Position numbers and translations under genes: made by a program. Below are positions 36,251 through 47,964 of a DNA stretch of 64,000 bases, in pieces. This stretch comes from Dipteronia dyeriana (taxonomy: Eukaryota; Streptophyta; Magnoliopsida; Sapindales; Sapindaceae): assembly GCA_032871835.1 (NCBI GenBank), contig CM065299.1, forward strand, positions 84,139,652 to 84,203,651, in the 5' to 3' direction. How positions within the stretch are numbered: position 1 is the first letter of the stretch; the number at the start of each line of letters is the position of its first letter. A model generated the notes under the pieces. It made no database searches and was not told where the DNA came from. It was given only the letters and a program-made list of their open reading frames with translations.

Positions 36251-37189
36251 ACCGCTACCCATCCACAACTTACACGGTAAAGTCCCAGCACTCCTGGATT
36301 AAATGTTCTTGTTTGGGTTGCATGTGATGGTTTCGAATGTTATTCTTGTATATGGCATGATAATGTTACTGTGTACGGTTCCATCTCCTCAAAACGTTTT
36401 TTTTTGTAGTTGATTATTTTTGTAACTGTGGTAGTAGGTAGGAGACCCTCCAAAAGGGTGGGATAGGTCTTCCTTTATTCTAGTGACAGTGTAATATAAC
36501 CATAAACTTATTTGTACATAGCAGTTGGCATGTATATATGAAAATGCATCGTTAATGAATTGTTACATGTTACCAATAATTATAAAACTGGTAGTGGTTT
36601 TATTGTTTCGCTTTGTCCCGAAGTCGTTAATTAACTCGGTGCTCATGAAATATTTATTTGGCCCATTTCATCCGTAGGTACTCATGATATTATTCAAATA
36701 CAACCTACAAACGTAATTAGTTATCGGTGAAATCATATAAACAAAACACAAATGTAATGTGCTCATAGGAAAAATAAACGTCTTCAAATATTGGGATACA
36801 TATGGTGATAATGGACCTCTATTGACTCCTACCAATGTTCAAAATTCGGTTGTAAGCGTAAAAACACTGACCAATTATAAACACAACCTATGTAAATACA
36901 TATGTTGATTATAAAAGGTTAAATATCACACAAATGGCTCACATGAAGATATACGGCTTCCACCATTGGTTCTGTTACATGTACGTAACTTGTGATGAGC
37001 TTGTCTTGGAATAATCATCGGCATTCAAGAGGTTCGTAAAAGGAGGCCTTGGAACTTCAGTATTTGGAAAAGCAAAAGGTTGAAAACCACCGTTACTATT
37101 CACACTATATGGAGAGTCCCAAGCCTGAACTAAATCTTCATATGCGGTTGGATATAATGTCGACCCGTTCTGGCATCTCCATTGCTTGC
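36251..37189. other. Unassigned sequence between the Ulp1-like and MULE remnants
   Basis: No coding pattern is seen. It probably holds the 3' untranslated parts of two converging transposon genes: the plus-strand Ulp1-like gene and the minus-strand MULE transposase. A T-rich stretch and AGACCCTCCAAAAGGGTGGGA (with a short inverted repeat CCCTCC/GGGTGGG) lie near 36440-36465. Confidence 0.4.
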
Positions 37190-39594
37190 CATTGAACTGA
37201 TGTTATTGTTCACATGGGCATAACAAGTCTTGGCTATATGGCCCAGCTAGCCATATTTCCCATATTTACATGCCTTCTTACTTGATTTTTTGTTCTGTTT
37301 CATCGACCCCTTTATTAATATTATGACTGGGCCTTTAACTTGAACAGGGGATTGTGTTCTTCTACCATCGAGATTTTCTTCCCTTGTTGTAGTTGATGCT
37401 GGCAATAGTCCCTTCATATGAATTGTTAACTTATCAATCGTTGAGTTTGCTACATTAAAACTGTCGGTTGACTTAGCTACATAATAGCTTATTTTGCTAC
37501 ACTTTGAGCTTAAAGCTCAATATCTACATGATCATAACATGTTAACCAAAAGACAATTTTTAGGTGTAATTCCAAAATGTTTGCTGGAATAAAAATTACA
37601 GGATGCAAACCTTCCAATTTCCATTATATTTGGAGTAGTCGTGGCAGAAGAAGATTCAAGTTCTGATCCATCCTTGGCAATCATTGTCCACCACTGCATT
37701 ATGAGTGTCTCATGTATGTGTTGCTGGTTAGTGGCTTTCATGACACTAAAAGCATGGAAATAAGGAATTCCTAATGTCTCAAACATTTTATAAGAGCATT
37801 TGAAATTTTTTGTAAATGGTATGTACCTCACATTCCAAGCTTTATCACCTCCTCCAAACTTCTTGAAAGTATACACGACACTCTCCATATCATCAACGCA
37901 ATTCACTATGCTAAGTTTAGCCTCTAATTTTATTTTATCTCTCACCCACTGAAATATGTTTCGTGCAAAAACTTCGGCATCATGTTTTTCTAGTTGTAAG
38001 AGATGGGTAACTAGTACCGGATGCTCGTTAATAATATCAAAATCATCCTTCATTTCGTTATTTCTTAGGCGCAACATTGCCCTATCAATATGACTCATGA
38101 ATTTATACAATTTTAGCCTATTGTACAAGAATCGATTGAGGAAAGAATTAATACTCTTTGACCGTTGTGTGCTCCGCAAACCACTGAAGAAAGTTTTCCG
38201 TAGGAAGGTTTCTGCCCACAGTGTCCGTTTACCATACAACGAGTTAACCCATTCTTTATTTTGCAAACCAAACGTCTTAATGGCCTTCAACCACTGTGTT
38301 CCGAACTCTATTTCCGACATGTACGTGAACATGCAGTGGGTAAAAGCTTTAGTAAACCAGGTGTCACCTACATTCGTCTGTACATTTTGCTCAAGGTGCT
38401 AAGAACATAGGCAGTGTACGGTAATACCTATTACTAACATTAGGGCCTTGCTCATAGCTCTATCACCATCGGTAACGATCGAAATTGGACATTTTCCATG
38501 CATAGCTTCTAAAAAATTCTGTAATATCCAAGTGTAAGTATCAACAGTTTCATCCACCAACAACCCAAATCAAAAAACCGCGGTTTTGTACTACTGTTCA
38601 CACCAACGAAAATCACTAGTGGCCGGTTATAAGCATTAGTTCGGTACGTTGAGTCGAATGAAATTACATCTCTAAAATATCTGTAGTCACATCGCGACAT
38701 TGCGTCGAACCAAAATAAGTTACCCGTGCTACTATCTTTAAGAATAATGTACCGAAAGAATAATCCTGGACCCATTTCAGCTTTCGCTGTCATGTAAGGT
38801 ATAATTAAATCAGCATTTGAATTACTGGAACCCGATCTACGTAACGAGTCGAGTTAGTTTTGTAAGTCTTTTCTGGTGTGTCCCACAATGTCAAAACTTC
38901 CTGACTGATCCAAAAGGTGGTCCATCACTTGTGTTGTTCTTACGCCAATTGATCTCAGTGATTGCACTTGTGCTAAATCACAATCTTAAACATGTCGATG
39001 AGACCGTAGAAATTGACTGTGATTGCCAGATAATAACCTATGGAAATGGTCATTCACAAACTCTGTAACAACATATAATATCTTCTCCCTGTCAAAATTA
39101 ATTTTAAATGATGTTCGACAACCTTCCCGAGTCTGCCCTCTAGGCCCACGCACGTTATCGTTCCTTTCGACATTTTTCTTTGATCTATATCCTTCTTTCG
39201 AACAAACCCACCTACGAATTGTAATTAGTCCATATATGTCCCGGCATAGCCTGTCCTTACGCATGTTGAACCCCGTTACGTATTAAAATTTATTGTAAAA
39301 CTCCTAACCATCACTAATAAATGTAAACTCTTTCCCTATAATATCTTTCACTTCTGAATTTATAAGGTCACTATCTACTACACCATTGGTTGGTTGCCTC
39401 TCCCTGTCAAAATTCATATTTGGGTGTATCGAAACATTACCGGGTGCATAAGTCACATGAAATGGCCATTCTTTCATGTTGCTCGTGTCCGTCAGTTTCA
39501 AGTCCTCATCCATTGTTTGTGTTTTGTCTGCCTCATGCCACCTCGATGGTCCTTCATTGTTAAAACCATCATGTCCAACAAGATTCAGAAACAT
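37190..39594 (-). pseudogene. FAR1/FHY3-type MULE transposase, broken
   Basis: From 39594 down: an N-terminal acidic region, then a FAR1 DNA-binding domain (RRWVCSKEGYR, REGCRTSFKI, YVVTEFVNDHFH; about 39070-39230). The MULE transposase core follows, with VISFDSTYRTNAYNRPLVIF (about 38650) and SIVTDGDRAM (about 38470), both holding catalytic Asp, and HCLCS-stop-HLEQN (about 38400), where a Trp codon became TAG. Next are EFGTQWLKAI and a SWIM-like finger (CSYKMF..GIPYFHAF, about 37760) with two Cys changed to Tyr. A degenerate CCHC knuckle ending GHIAKTC lies at about 37240. There are in-frame stops near 39304 and 38986 and a frameshift near 38570. Length suits the family. Confidence 0.85.
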
Positions 39595-40079
39595 TAATGA
39601 ATATTTTCCAATGTTTCAACCTACTTGGATGAACCTGTAATTGTTTTAGAGATAAAACAAAATAGATTTACAGGATGTAAAAGGTTAACATACAAGTTTT
39701 AAAACATGTGAGAATAATATTACTGTTGTGAAACCACACAATACTTACGTACGAAGTAGTTTTAGTTGGATAAGCAAACTTGTGTGACTAAACGGTCCCG
39801 ATATTATAATCATCCCTTACAGTTCAAAGGTTTTGAACATTTAGGGGAAGAAAAAATACAAAAACTTATGACAATTTTTTTTTTTTACATCTTAAGCGTA
39901 TGTAGGAAAAATGAGAGACTTTGTCATTGAACTACATTATTTATGAAGTCTTTAAACTGAGTACAATGTTATTGGAGGGGTTGGTTCACCCCATTAATAT
40001 GGTGAGGAGTTATTGTAAATGTAAAATTGTTTGGTTAAATGAAATTGATGTCATTATTTTGACTTTTCAATAACTCTGA
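39595..40079. other. AT-rich leader of the MULE remnant, nothing recognised
   Basis: No frame or repeat could be supported. It separates the transposase start from the GCGAC-rich block. Confidence 0.4.
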
Positions 40080-40890
40080 TAGTATAGAGACCTTAGAGCG
40101 ACCAAGACTTCGTATCCGTAAGGTCGCTTTGGTCTGAAACGGAACCCATTAGTGAAATCCGAGATTAATGCGATCAGATGGCGACGTGGCCAATGGTCAC
40201 CCTCGGGTCGCTATAATCTCATTTTTTTTTAAAGAAAGCAAAACCAAGATCATAGCGACATGTAGGCGACAATGCTCATGGTCGCCTACATGTCGCAATT
40301 ATCTCGGTTTTGTTGTCTTTAGAAAAATGAAATTATAGCGACCCAGGGCGACCATTGGCCACGTCATCTTGGGTTCTCAATTGTCTCAGTTTTTATAATT
40401 AATAACCGTGAACCTTCCAACCTCAGGGTGACGTTCAAAATGGTCGCCTCTTGGTCGCACAATAAAATTTAATAATGTTATTTAGTTGGTAAAGACCGAG
40501 ACCATTGCGACATCTAGGCTACCATTGTCTTGGTCTTTTTTCTGTCTCAATGCTCTCGGTTTAATGAGATAAAAAAAAATCAGAGAACATTGTAACCAAT
40601 ATGCGACTGTTAGCATGGTCGCCTTGATGTCGCAAAAGGAAAATGATTAATTTGATATCGTGGTTGAAAAACTGAGGCCATTGCAAGAATAAGGCGATAT
40701 TTGGCTTCGTCGCAATGTGGTCGCTATGAGCTTGGGTTAATGAAGTAAAAACCGGGTTTATAGTGACCAATATACGACTAAACCCTTGATCGCCCTTATG
40801 TCGCTATAGTCACGGGTTTTTCCACATAAAACAGAGGACATAGCAACCAAAGAGCGACCATTACAATGGTCGCCTTAAGGTCGAAATGGT
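40080..40890. repeat. GCGAC/GTCGC-rich subterminal-like repeat block 1
   Basis: About 20 occurrences of GCGAC or GTCGC in both orientations sit in otherwise AT-rich sequence. They are often arranged as GCGACC...ATGGTCGCC every 40-80 bp. A matching block is at 42940-43210 on the other side of the coding remnant 41291-42480. Paired dense motif clusters of this kind resemble the subterminal regions of CACTA or MULE elements. Confidence 0.65.
40177..40368. repeat. ~190-bp near-perfect palindrome
   Basis: The centre is a 10-base loop AATGCTCATG (40271-40280) between perfect 16-base arms GCGACATGTAGGCGAC (40255-40270) and its complement (40281-40296). Similarity of the arms continues outward with few mismatches through AAAACC.AGAT, TCGCTATAAT.TCATTTTT and GACGTGGCCAATGGT to about 40177 and 40368. 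Transcribed RNA would form a long hairpin. Confidence 0.85.
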
Positions 40891-41290
40891 ATCAGTTTTG
40901 CCTCCATCACATAACATTGTTGTAAAACAATAAACACCTTATAATATCCATATTGTTCAAGTCACATTTTTTTATGTTTTTATGATTTTACAACTCACAT
41001 TTTCTTATGTTATTGTGATTTCACTGTGACATATCAATTCATTGGAAATTTGCCTCCAATTGCATACTATATTACATACCTATTTTATTTTGATAATGCA
41101 TATATGGAATACAAAAAAAAAATCTTGATACAGTAATTCATTTTTATATAGCTTAAATTTATGATATCGACAAAGAAAATAACTAGAACCTTTCAAACAG
41201 TTGTCAATACATCACAACCACTAAACAAGAAAACATAGTTTTAAAGGCAACAAAAAAATATACTGCGTGTATGTATGGGTGGGCAATGAT

Positions 41291-42480
41291 CTATAAATCT
41301 TGTGGGGGTATAGTGGGGGCAAGAGGTGCCTGTTCAAATGATCCTTCTGAGTCGATGGCTGAACGATCAGTAGGCCTCAAACCCATAACAAGAATAATGA
41401 TGTCTGTATCACCCAAACCTCTTTGGAAACCATCCATCCTATCATGGATGTACGTGAACTGATCAACATAAGTTCGGTGGTTGACATCTATCATAAGGCT
41501 CATATCGTGGATAACTCGTAACATCTGATCCATCGTTGGCCCCTCATCATCTGACCGCATCAGTATTTGCCTCAACATTGTATTCTAAATCATTTGGGTC
41601 ATCCTCCAAATCATCCTTGTCTCCTTGATCTCCAAAAAGTCTGGCTCTTCTATGCTTGTCAAGATCATTGTAAACCCGTTTCTCCATATCCGTCATAGGT
41701 GGAAACATAGTCCATCCTCCTCCATGAACATTAATCCCGGTAACCTCACAAAAGTGAGTGATGATGTAGGGGAAGGGAAAATGGCCTTTGGATGAGTGGC
41801 CACCCCTAAAGATCTGCTTCATGATGATTTGACCTATGTCCATACGTAGGACGTTTCATGCACAGTATAGAAAGCGTACGGCATCGTACCCCAATTTTGT
41901 GAGGTGGGTACTCGGTGATAAGGAAAATGAGAAGAACACGTACCAAAACCCCCATCTAACTTTAGTTGGCTGTGCAAAGGGGGATGTCGGTGGTCATTCC
42001 AAGCTGGATCACTATCCAGTCTCAAGTCTGCTGCTAACTCTGAATTCCAAGGCTTAAAGTGTTCATTTTTGGGTAGACCATCAACCAGGTGAGATAGATT
42101 CGTAGGAGTGTCCAACCACTGATTTATTCTGTAGGCAGTGATTTGGACCAGTCTTCCATGAACCATCACAAGGACCCCTTGAAGAAATTGATACGGGACC
42201 ATGGCATAGTAAAATTCCCTAACCATTCTAGTGCCGCTATATTAGGGGTCCTCACATATCTATTCCATCCCATTTTGTTTACTGTTTTTGGGATGAATGT
42301 GTTCCCGAAAATTGCCATGTTGATCCCTCTTTCTGGCCAAATCCTCATACTACCTAATAATGCTCATCTCTCAGGATCCTCCAGGTTTGGAAATTCTGTT
42401 ATCGATTCTCCTTTTCCCTTCCCCCTAACTGGCGGGCATTACCGGAGCCTATCTCCTCTTCTTCGATGGCTTGTCACCAG
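41291..42480 (-). pseudogene. 'Putative plant transposon protein' domain (PF20167-like), frameshifted
   Basis: On the minus strand from about 42480: FPNLEDPER, then RIWPERGINMAIFGNTFIP and GWNRYVRTPNIAAL. After a frameshift near 42226 comes VREFYYAMVPYQFLQGVLVM then VHGRLVQITAYRINQWLDTP. After another shift comes MDIGQIIMKQIF...FPFPYIITHFCEVTGINV and an acidic tail, then a last piece MLRQILMRSDDEGPTMDQ ending at 41291. The REFY...V.V.GR.V......IN pattern and the later PFP.LIT..C...G motif match the plant transposon-protein domain also seen at 4666-5640. It lies between two GCGAC-rich blocks, which suggests it belongs to one element with them. Confidence 0.6.
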
Positions 42481-42939
42481 TCGTTCCAACTTGTTTCCTT
42501 TTTCTACCCCCAACCATTATCAATTTCAGTCCAATTCAAATTCCTACAACAAACAATTAACACAAAATAGAACAACCACCCTTAATACTACCAAAACGAA
42601 AACAACGATGCAAAACCACCCTTAGTTTTACCAAAATCAAAATCAACAAGGTTCAACACACTTCCAAATACACACTCTCCAACTACCGATCAACAAAATC
42701 AATCACAATAGTAAACAAATTAAACCCAATCAACTTTCATTCTATCAAAACTAATAAAGTAGAGGAATTTATGCCCTCACCAACATCATGAAGATAGGAG
42801 AAGTAGATACAGATGGGCTTACCTTTGGAGATGAAGACCGACCGTTGAGGACTGCTGCAGATGAATTTTTGGTGGGAATATTATGTATTTTAATTTTTTT
42901 CTATCGACCTAGGGTTTATATCGTAAAATTAGCAATACT
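42481..42939. other. Unassigned sequence between pseudogene and repeat block 2
   Basis: No gene is seen. The minus strand probably holds the leader of the pseudogene at 41291-42480. Confidence 0.4.
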
Positions 42940-43210
42940 GCGACATCAAGGCGGCCTGTTGGCCGCTTTAGTGGAAAACGCCATCGTTCCATTAACATTT
43001 GAAGCTAAAAGGCGAGATAGAGGTCACCTTCTGTCATGAAAAAGGGGTCGCTTGGATATCGCTATTGTCCTTTGGTTATAGCGACTTAGATGTGACCAAC
43101 TCTAACATCGCCTCATGGTCGCTAAGTCTCGTTATTGTGATTACAAATCCGACGCAATAGCGACTTCACGGCGACCTTAGAATAATTCGCCTCATGGTCG
43201 CTTATGACAT
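42940..43210. repeat. GCGAC/GTCGC-rich subterminal-like repeat block 2
   Basis: The block repeats the motifs of 40080-40890 (GGTCGCTTGGATATCGCTAT, TAGCGACTTAGATGTGACCA, GACGCAATAGCGACTTCAC, CGCCTCATGGTCGCT twice). Motifs occur in both orientations. Confidence 0.65.
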
Positions 43211-43837
43211 AGCCATTCACTATGTTACCTGTCTGTCCTCAATTGGCCAACCAAGTTCTGAGGAAAATGAAACTTGTTAAACATAAAAAATGATTTGCAT
43301 AAATCACCCCTAGATATGTTGTTCAAAGAACCATATGTGTCGGGTACAGACTGAGAAGTTAAGTTAGTTATATTACGCCGGAACGTTTATATAAATTTTA
43401 ATTCACTTGTTCATTAGGTTTATATAAACATTAAACGTTAGAAAATTTTTTAGGTTAAATTTGTACAATCTACGTTCAAATATAAAACCTATAATTGAAA
43501 CATTGACCTGTCTAATTGTAGGTATTTTACATTAACCAATCACTAAACATGTTTACAAATTAGCATGATCGGGAGAAATTATTAGGATTCTTGATTGCAA
43601 ATTTCATTTGTTTTTCTCAACTCTAATTTAATTTTTATGATTTTTATTGGACATACATAACCGAATAAATTTAAAAAAATAAGGGTCTATGAATAGATTT
43701 GATAGATTACAAACAACCTAATCAGTGTCAGAATTTATTTATTACAAAGCATTACAGTTATTGTAACACATAATTACTTTATAATTTATTTTTTACCAAG
43801 TATTAAGGAAAAAATCTAACATACGTTCAATTTGCAT
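43211..43837. other. AT-rich stretch, with possible diverged satellite units
   Basis: No gene is seen. Phrases such as AACATTAAACGTTAG near 43427 suggest older, decayed copies of the satellite that starts at 43838. Confidence 0.4.
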
Positions 43838-45320
43838 ATGAAGGTTAACGTTAAGTTGTTTACAAAACTAGTTTGATGTTGAGATGAACGTTAAACTCGT
43901 TCAACCTACGTTAAACTCGTTCAACCTACGTTGAACTTGTTCGTGAATGTTTACGTTAACTTTTTCACTGAACAAGTTTAACGCTGAGAAGAACGTTAAA
44001 CTCGTTCAACCTACGTTGAACTTGTTCGTGAAGGTTTACGTCAAGTTGTTCACCGAACAAGTTTAACATTCAGATGAACGTTAAACTCGTTCAACCTATG
44101 TTGAACTTGTTCGTGAAGGTTTACATCAACTTGTTCATCAAAAAAGTTTAACGTTGAGATGAACGTTAAACTCGTTCAACCTACGTTGAACTTGCTCGAG
44201 AAGGTTTACGTTAACTTGTTCACCGAATAGGTTTTACGTTCAGATAAACGTTAAACTCCTTTAACCTATATTGAACATGTTCATGAAGGTTTACATCAAC
44301 TTATTCATCGAACAAGCTAAACGTTAAGATGAACGTTAAACTCGTTCAACTTACGTAGAACTTGTTCGTAAAGGTTTACGCTAACTTGTTCACAGAACAA
44401 GTTTAATGTTCAGATGAATGTTAAACTCGGTCCACCTATATTGAACTTGTTTGTAAAGGTTTACATTAACTTGTTCACCGAACAGGTTTTACGTTCAGAT
44501 GAACGTTAAACTCGTTCAACCTACGTTGAACTTGTTCATGAAGGTTTATATCAACTTGTTCACCGAACATGTTGAACATTGAGATGAATGTTAAACTTGT
44601 TCGACCTACGTTGAACTTGGTCGTGAAGGTTTACGTCAACTTGTTCATAGAACAAGTTTAACGTTGAGATGAACGTTAAACTCGTTCAACCTACGTTGAA
44701 CTTGTTCATGAAGGTTTTCGTCAACTTGTTCGGTCTACGTCTACTTGTTCACCAAACAAGTTTTACATTGAGATGAACGTTAAACTCGTTCAACCTACGT
44801 TGTGAAGGTTTACGTTAACTTGTTCACCGAACAAGTTTAACGCTGAGATGAGCGATGTACTCGTTCAACCTACATTGAATTTGTTCGTGAAGGTTTACAT
44901 CAACTTTTTGACAATACAAGTTTAACGTTAAACTCATTCAATCTACGTTGAACTTGTTCATGAAGGTGTACGTCAACTTGTTTACTGGACAAGTTTAACG
45001 TTCAGATGAACGTTAAACATCTGAATGTTAAACTCATTCAATCTACGCTGAACTTGTTTATAAAGACTTACATTGACTTGTTCAATGAACGAGTTTAACA
45101 TTATCAGATGAATGTTAAACTCGTTCAACCTACGTTTAACTTGTTCATGAAATTTACGTTTACTTGTTCACTGAACAGGTTTAACGTTTCTTTGACGTTA
45201 AATTTTTTCAACCTTCGTTGAACTTGCTCTGGATAATTTACATTTACTTGTTCACTCAACGACTGTAATTTTCTTAGCAACGCTCAACTTGTTCGACCTA
45301 CCTTCAACTCGTTCTTCAAA
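43838..45320. repeat. Tandem satellite, ~85-bp unit, about 16-17 copies, hairpin-forming
   Basis: The anchor GATGAACGTTAAACTCGTTC recurs at 43882, 43988, 44072, 44158, 44242, 44328, 44412, 44498, 44582, 44668 and 44771, then less regularly. Spacing is 85 bp in most central copies, with two insertions of about 20 bp. Each unit holds two inverted repeats: GAACAAGTTTAACGTT with AACGTTAAACTCGTTC across a ~6-base loop, and GTTCAAC with GTTGAAC across CTAC. Copies at the right end decay. No coding frame runs through it. Confidence 0.92.
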
Positions 45321-45739
45321 TTTAAAAATTATTTTTTATTCAATTTTTTAGATAATTTTCATTTACTTTTTCAATAGTTTTTTTTTGTTAAAAATTATTA
45401 TTTTTATTAATTAATTTATGATAAAATATAATTATATTATTAAATATATAATATAAAAAATTATCAGCCTGTTGCAACCTTTAGCTGTCTTGTAGTTGTC
45501 TTCCACTATGTTGTTTTATCATGTATTTTTCTTACATTTTAATGTATTTGTATGGTACAATATATATGGGTTCTTTGTACATAGCCAAGGCCTGAGAAAT
45601 CACGTTTATCACAAGAGGTTTAAAAAATAGTTAAAAAATATTAATTTTAATCGTTTCTATATCAGCATGCATGACGAGGTTTAACAAGACATGTTTTATA
45701 AAATTGCAGGGAATTACGAAGACACAAAATACAAAATCT
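45321..45739. other. AT-rich stretch, nothing recognised
   Basis: No gene or repeat could be supported between the satellite and the foldback MITE. Confidence 0.4.
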
Positions 45740-45748
45740 GGAGCATTA

Positions 45749-46355
45749 GGAGGGATTGCACAAACATCCCTCAACATTTGAAAAAATTATACGTACATGA
45801 CATTTTTAGTCATATACACGTAAACTTCACTTAAGATTTGAATATTGTGGTACAAATATCCCCTACTGTTAGATGGATCCTTTAGTCAATTGTCAAAACT
45901 GTAAAAAGACTAAAATACACTTTGTTTTTACTTTAAATAAACTAATAATTACAAAAATAAGATAAAAAAATATTTTAAAAAATATTTTTGAAAACATGAA
46001 TGTATTTTAAATCTAAAATCTGAAAAAAAAATATTTAAAATCAAAGGGGAATTGTACAAATTATTGTTTTTTATGACGATTTTTTTTTCTAGAGTTCAGA
46101 TTTAAGATACATTCATGTTTCCTAATTTTTTTTTTCTTTATCTTATTTAAAATTATTTTTAGATTATTTAAAATAAAAATATATGGCATTTTAGACCTTT
46201 TATACGTTTGACCGTTGACTAACGAATCCATCTAACGGTAGAGGATATTTGTACAACAATTTTTAAATGTTGAGAAAAGTTTATATATATATGGCCAAAA
46301 CTGTCATATCCAAACAATTTTATCAGACGTCAAGGACTATTTGTACAATTCCCCG
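45749..46355. mobile_element. Foldback MITE with ~170-bp inverted repeats
   Basis: The left end GGAGGGATTGCACAAACATC and the right end reverse-complemented CGGGGAATTGTACAAATAGT are followed by long corresponding arms. Shared segments are GACA.TTTT..(C/T)CATATA, GTACAAATATCC.CTAC and GTTAGATGGAT. The AT-rich centre is also self-complementary. Flanking 9-mers GGAGCATTA (45740-45748) and GTAGCCTTA (46356-46364) agree at 7 of 9 positions, compatible with an old MULE-type duplication. No gene inside. Confidence 0.75.
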
Positions 46356-46364
46356 GTAGCCTTA

Positions 46365-47624
46365 AGGCTTCACTTTTGACAATTCCTAATAATATAATAT
46401 TTTATAAGAAAAATAATATTAAGCATCGCAAGACATTAATAGATAAATGTTAATAGGTTTCGGTTTTTGGGGACCCATGCATATATTTAAAAATCAAGTT
46501 ATTAAAAAATCAAATGTAATAACCTCTAGCGTCATATGTAACAATACAACAAATAAAATAATAAATTAAATAGATGCCACTTTTATGAATCAAAATGGAA
46601 TGGAACCGTTCACTATTTTAAATCTCTAAAATCAATCAAATCTATACTAAGTTTCAATGTGATTTTCCTTTCATCATACAAGATAAAAGAATTTGTAAGA
46701 AAGTCATCTTCAATCTTGTTGTGAAACCAAATCTTTTAATATTAGATGTTGATGAAGATGAACAGGCTTCTGAAGTTTTAATTCTATTATAAAGTCCATT
46801 AATTATCAATGTCTTTCTCATTTCAAGATTAAATAAAAAAATTATCACATTTTTATATTTGTTTAAATATATATAAGTAAAACCTTTTAAAAAAAGTTCA
46901 CGCAAGTAAAAAATAAACACAATTCATCGTATTATTTTAATTTTATTTGTAAATTAGCAAAATTCCCCCACTGGCCCCACGTTCCTCCGCCCTTGACTAT
47001 AGATTCATAGATCCTACCTCATCTCAGCATACTAATTAAAGCATTACGCTACATTAGAATTGATGGAAGAGAAAGAAAAAAATTGATAACTTATGAGGAA
47101 AGTAAAAGAGAGGGGAATTTTATTGTTTTTAATAATTGTTGTTTAGATGATCATGTATAAAAAAGAAGGAAATAAAACAAATTTTATTTGGAAAGAGAAA
47201 GAAATGAATGCAGTTTTTGCTATTTACGAATACGAGAGCCATGACTTATTATTAATTTTTTATTCTTTTTACTCTATGTCCAATCAATTTTAGTGAGAAA
47301 ATAAGGGTGAAACAATAAGAGACAAGTAGGCATTCCTATTTTTCCCTCCTTATCATTTCTTTTTCTTTTCATTTAACAATAATAACCAGAAATAAGAAAT
47401 CAATCCGTATCATCTTTTTCTTTTTCTTTCTCTCGTATTCCGCAATAACACTAGGGGGCGGATACAAGAAATATTTGCAACCCGAGCAGTCTCTTCACCT
47501 TTGTGGAGGAGAATCATGTCTCTTCCATGTTGGTTGAATTCGATCTCATCCACTTTCATGGATGAGATCTATGTATCCACTGCAACGGATAGTGGATGAC
47601 CTCCATTGCCACTGACACCGGTCT
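46365..47624. other. Unassigned AT-rich sequence
   Basis: No supported feature. A short minus-strand frame at 46654-46920 has no recognisable domain and an AT-driven composition, so it is not called. Confidence 0.4.
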
Positions 47625-47956
47625 TTTCAGTAAATATAATATAATACATAAAACAATTCTAAGCAATTACTGAAAACCATCTCATAAACATTAAAAATAA
47701 ACATAATATCACAACTCAACAGATAAATTAAATAATTTTGTAAAATAAGATAAAAAGAAAAAAAATATATAATGAAAAATAAAGATTATATTTTAAGTGG
47801 GCAAGGATTATAAAACCGATACCCGTCTCATACCTATTGCTTAATATCTATCTCCATCCAACCCCATCCCCATCCCCACCAAATTGAAATCCATCCCCAC
47901 CCCATAAGAGCAGGTCCCCGCGGAGCCTGTACCCACGGGTTATTTTGCCATCCCTA
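47625..47956. mobile_element. Second copy (3' half) of the hAT-type MITE
   Basis: The right part matches the element at 25582-26147: GATTATATTTTAAG, AAGGATTATAAAACC, CCCCACCAAATTGAAA, GGTCCCCGCGG and the terminus TTATTTTGCCATCCCTA. The left terminus was not found, so the copy is truncated or the left end is too diverged. The LINE remnant starts immediately after it. Confidence 0.65.
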
Positions 47957-47964
47957 CATGATAG

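Noticed and set aside
38097..39286. Plus-strand open frames opposite the MULE transposase
   Set aside because: They are antisense shadows of the minus-strand coding remnant, which has clear domain motifs.
43838..45320. Regular repeat spacing suggesting a CRISPR array
   Set aside because: There are no unique spacers; whole 85-bp units are tandem and diverged, and the context is a plant genome.
46654..46920. 88-codon minus-strand frame
   Set aside because: AT-driven composition, no recognised domain, no transposon context supporting it.
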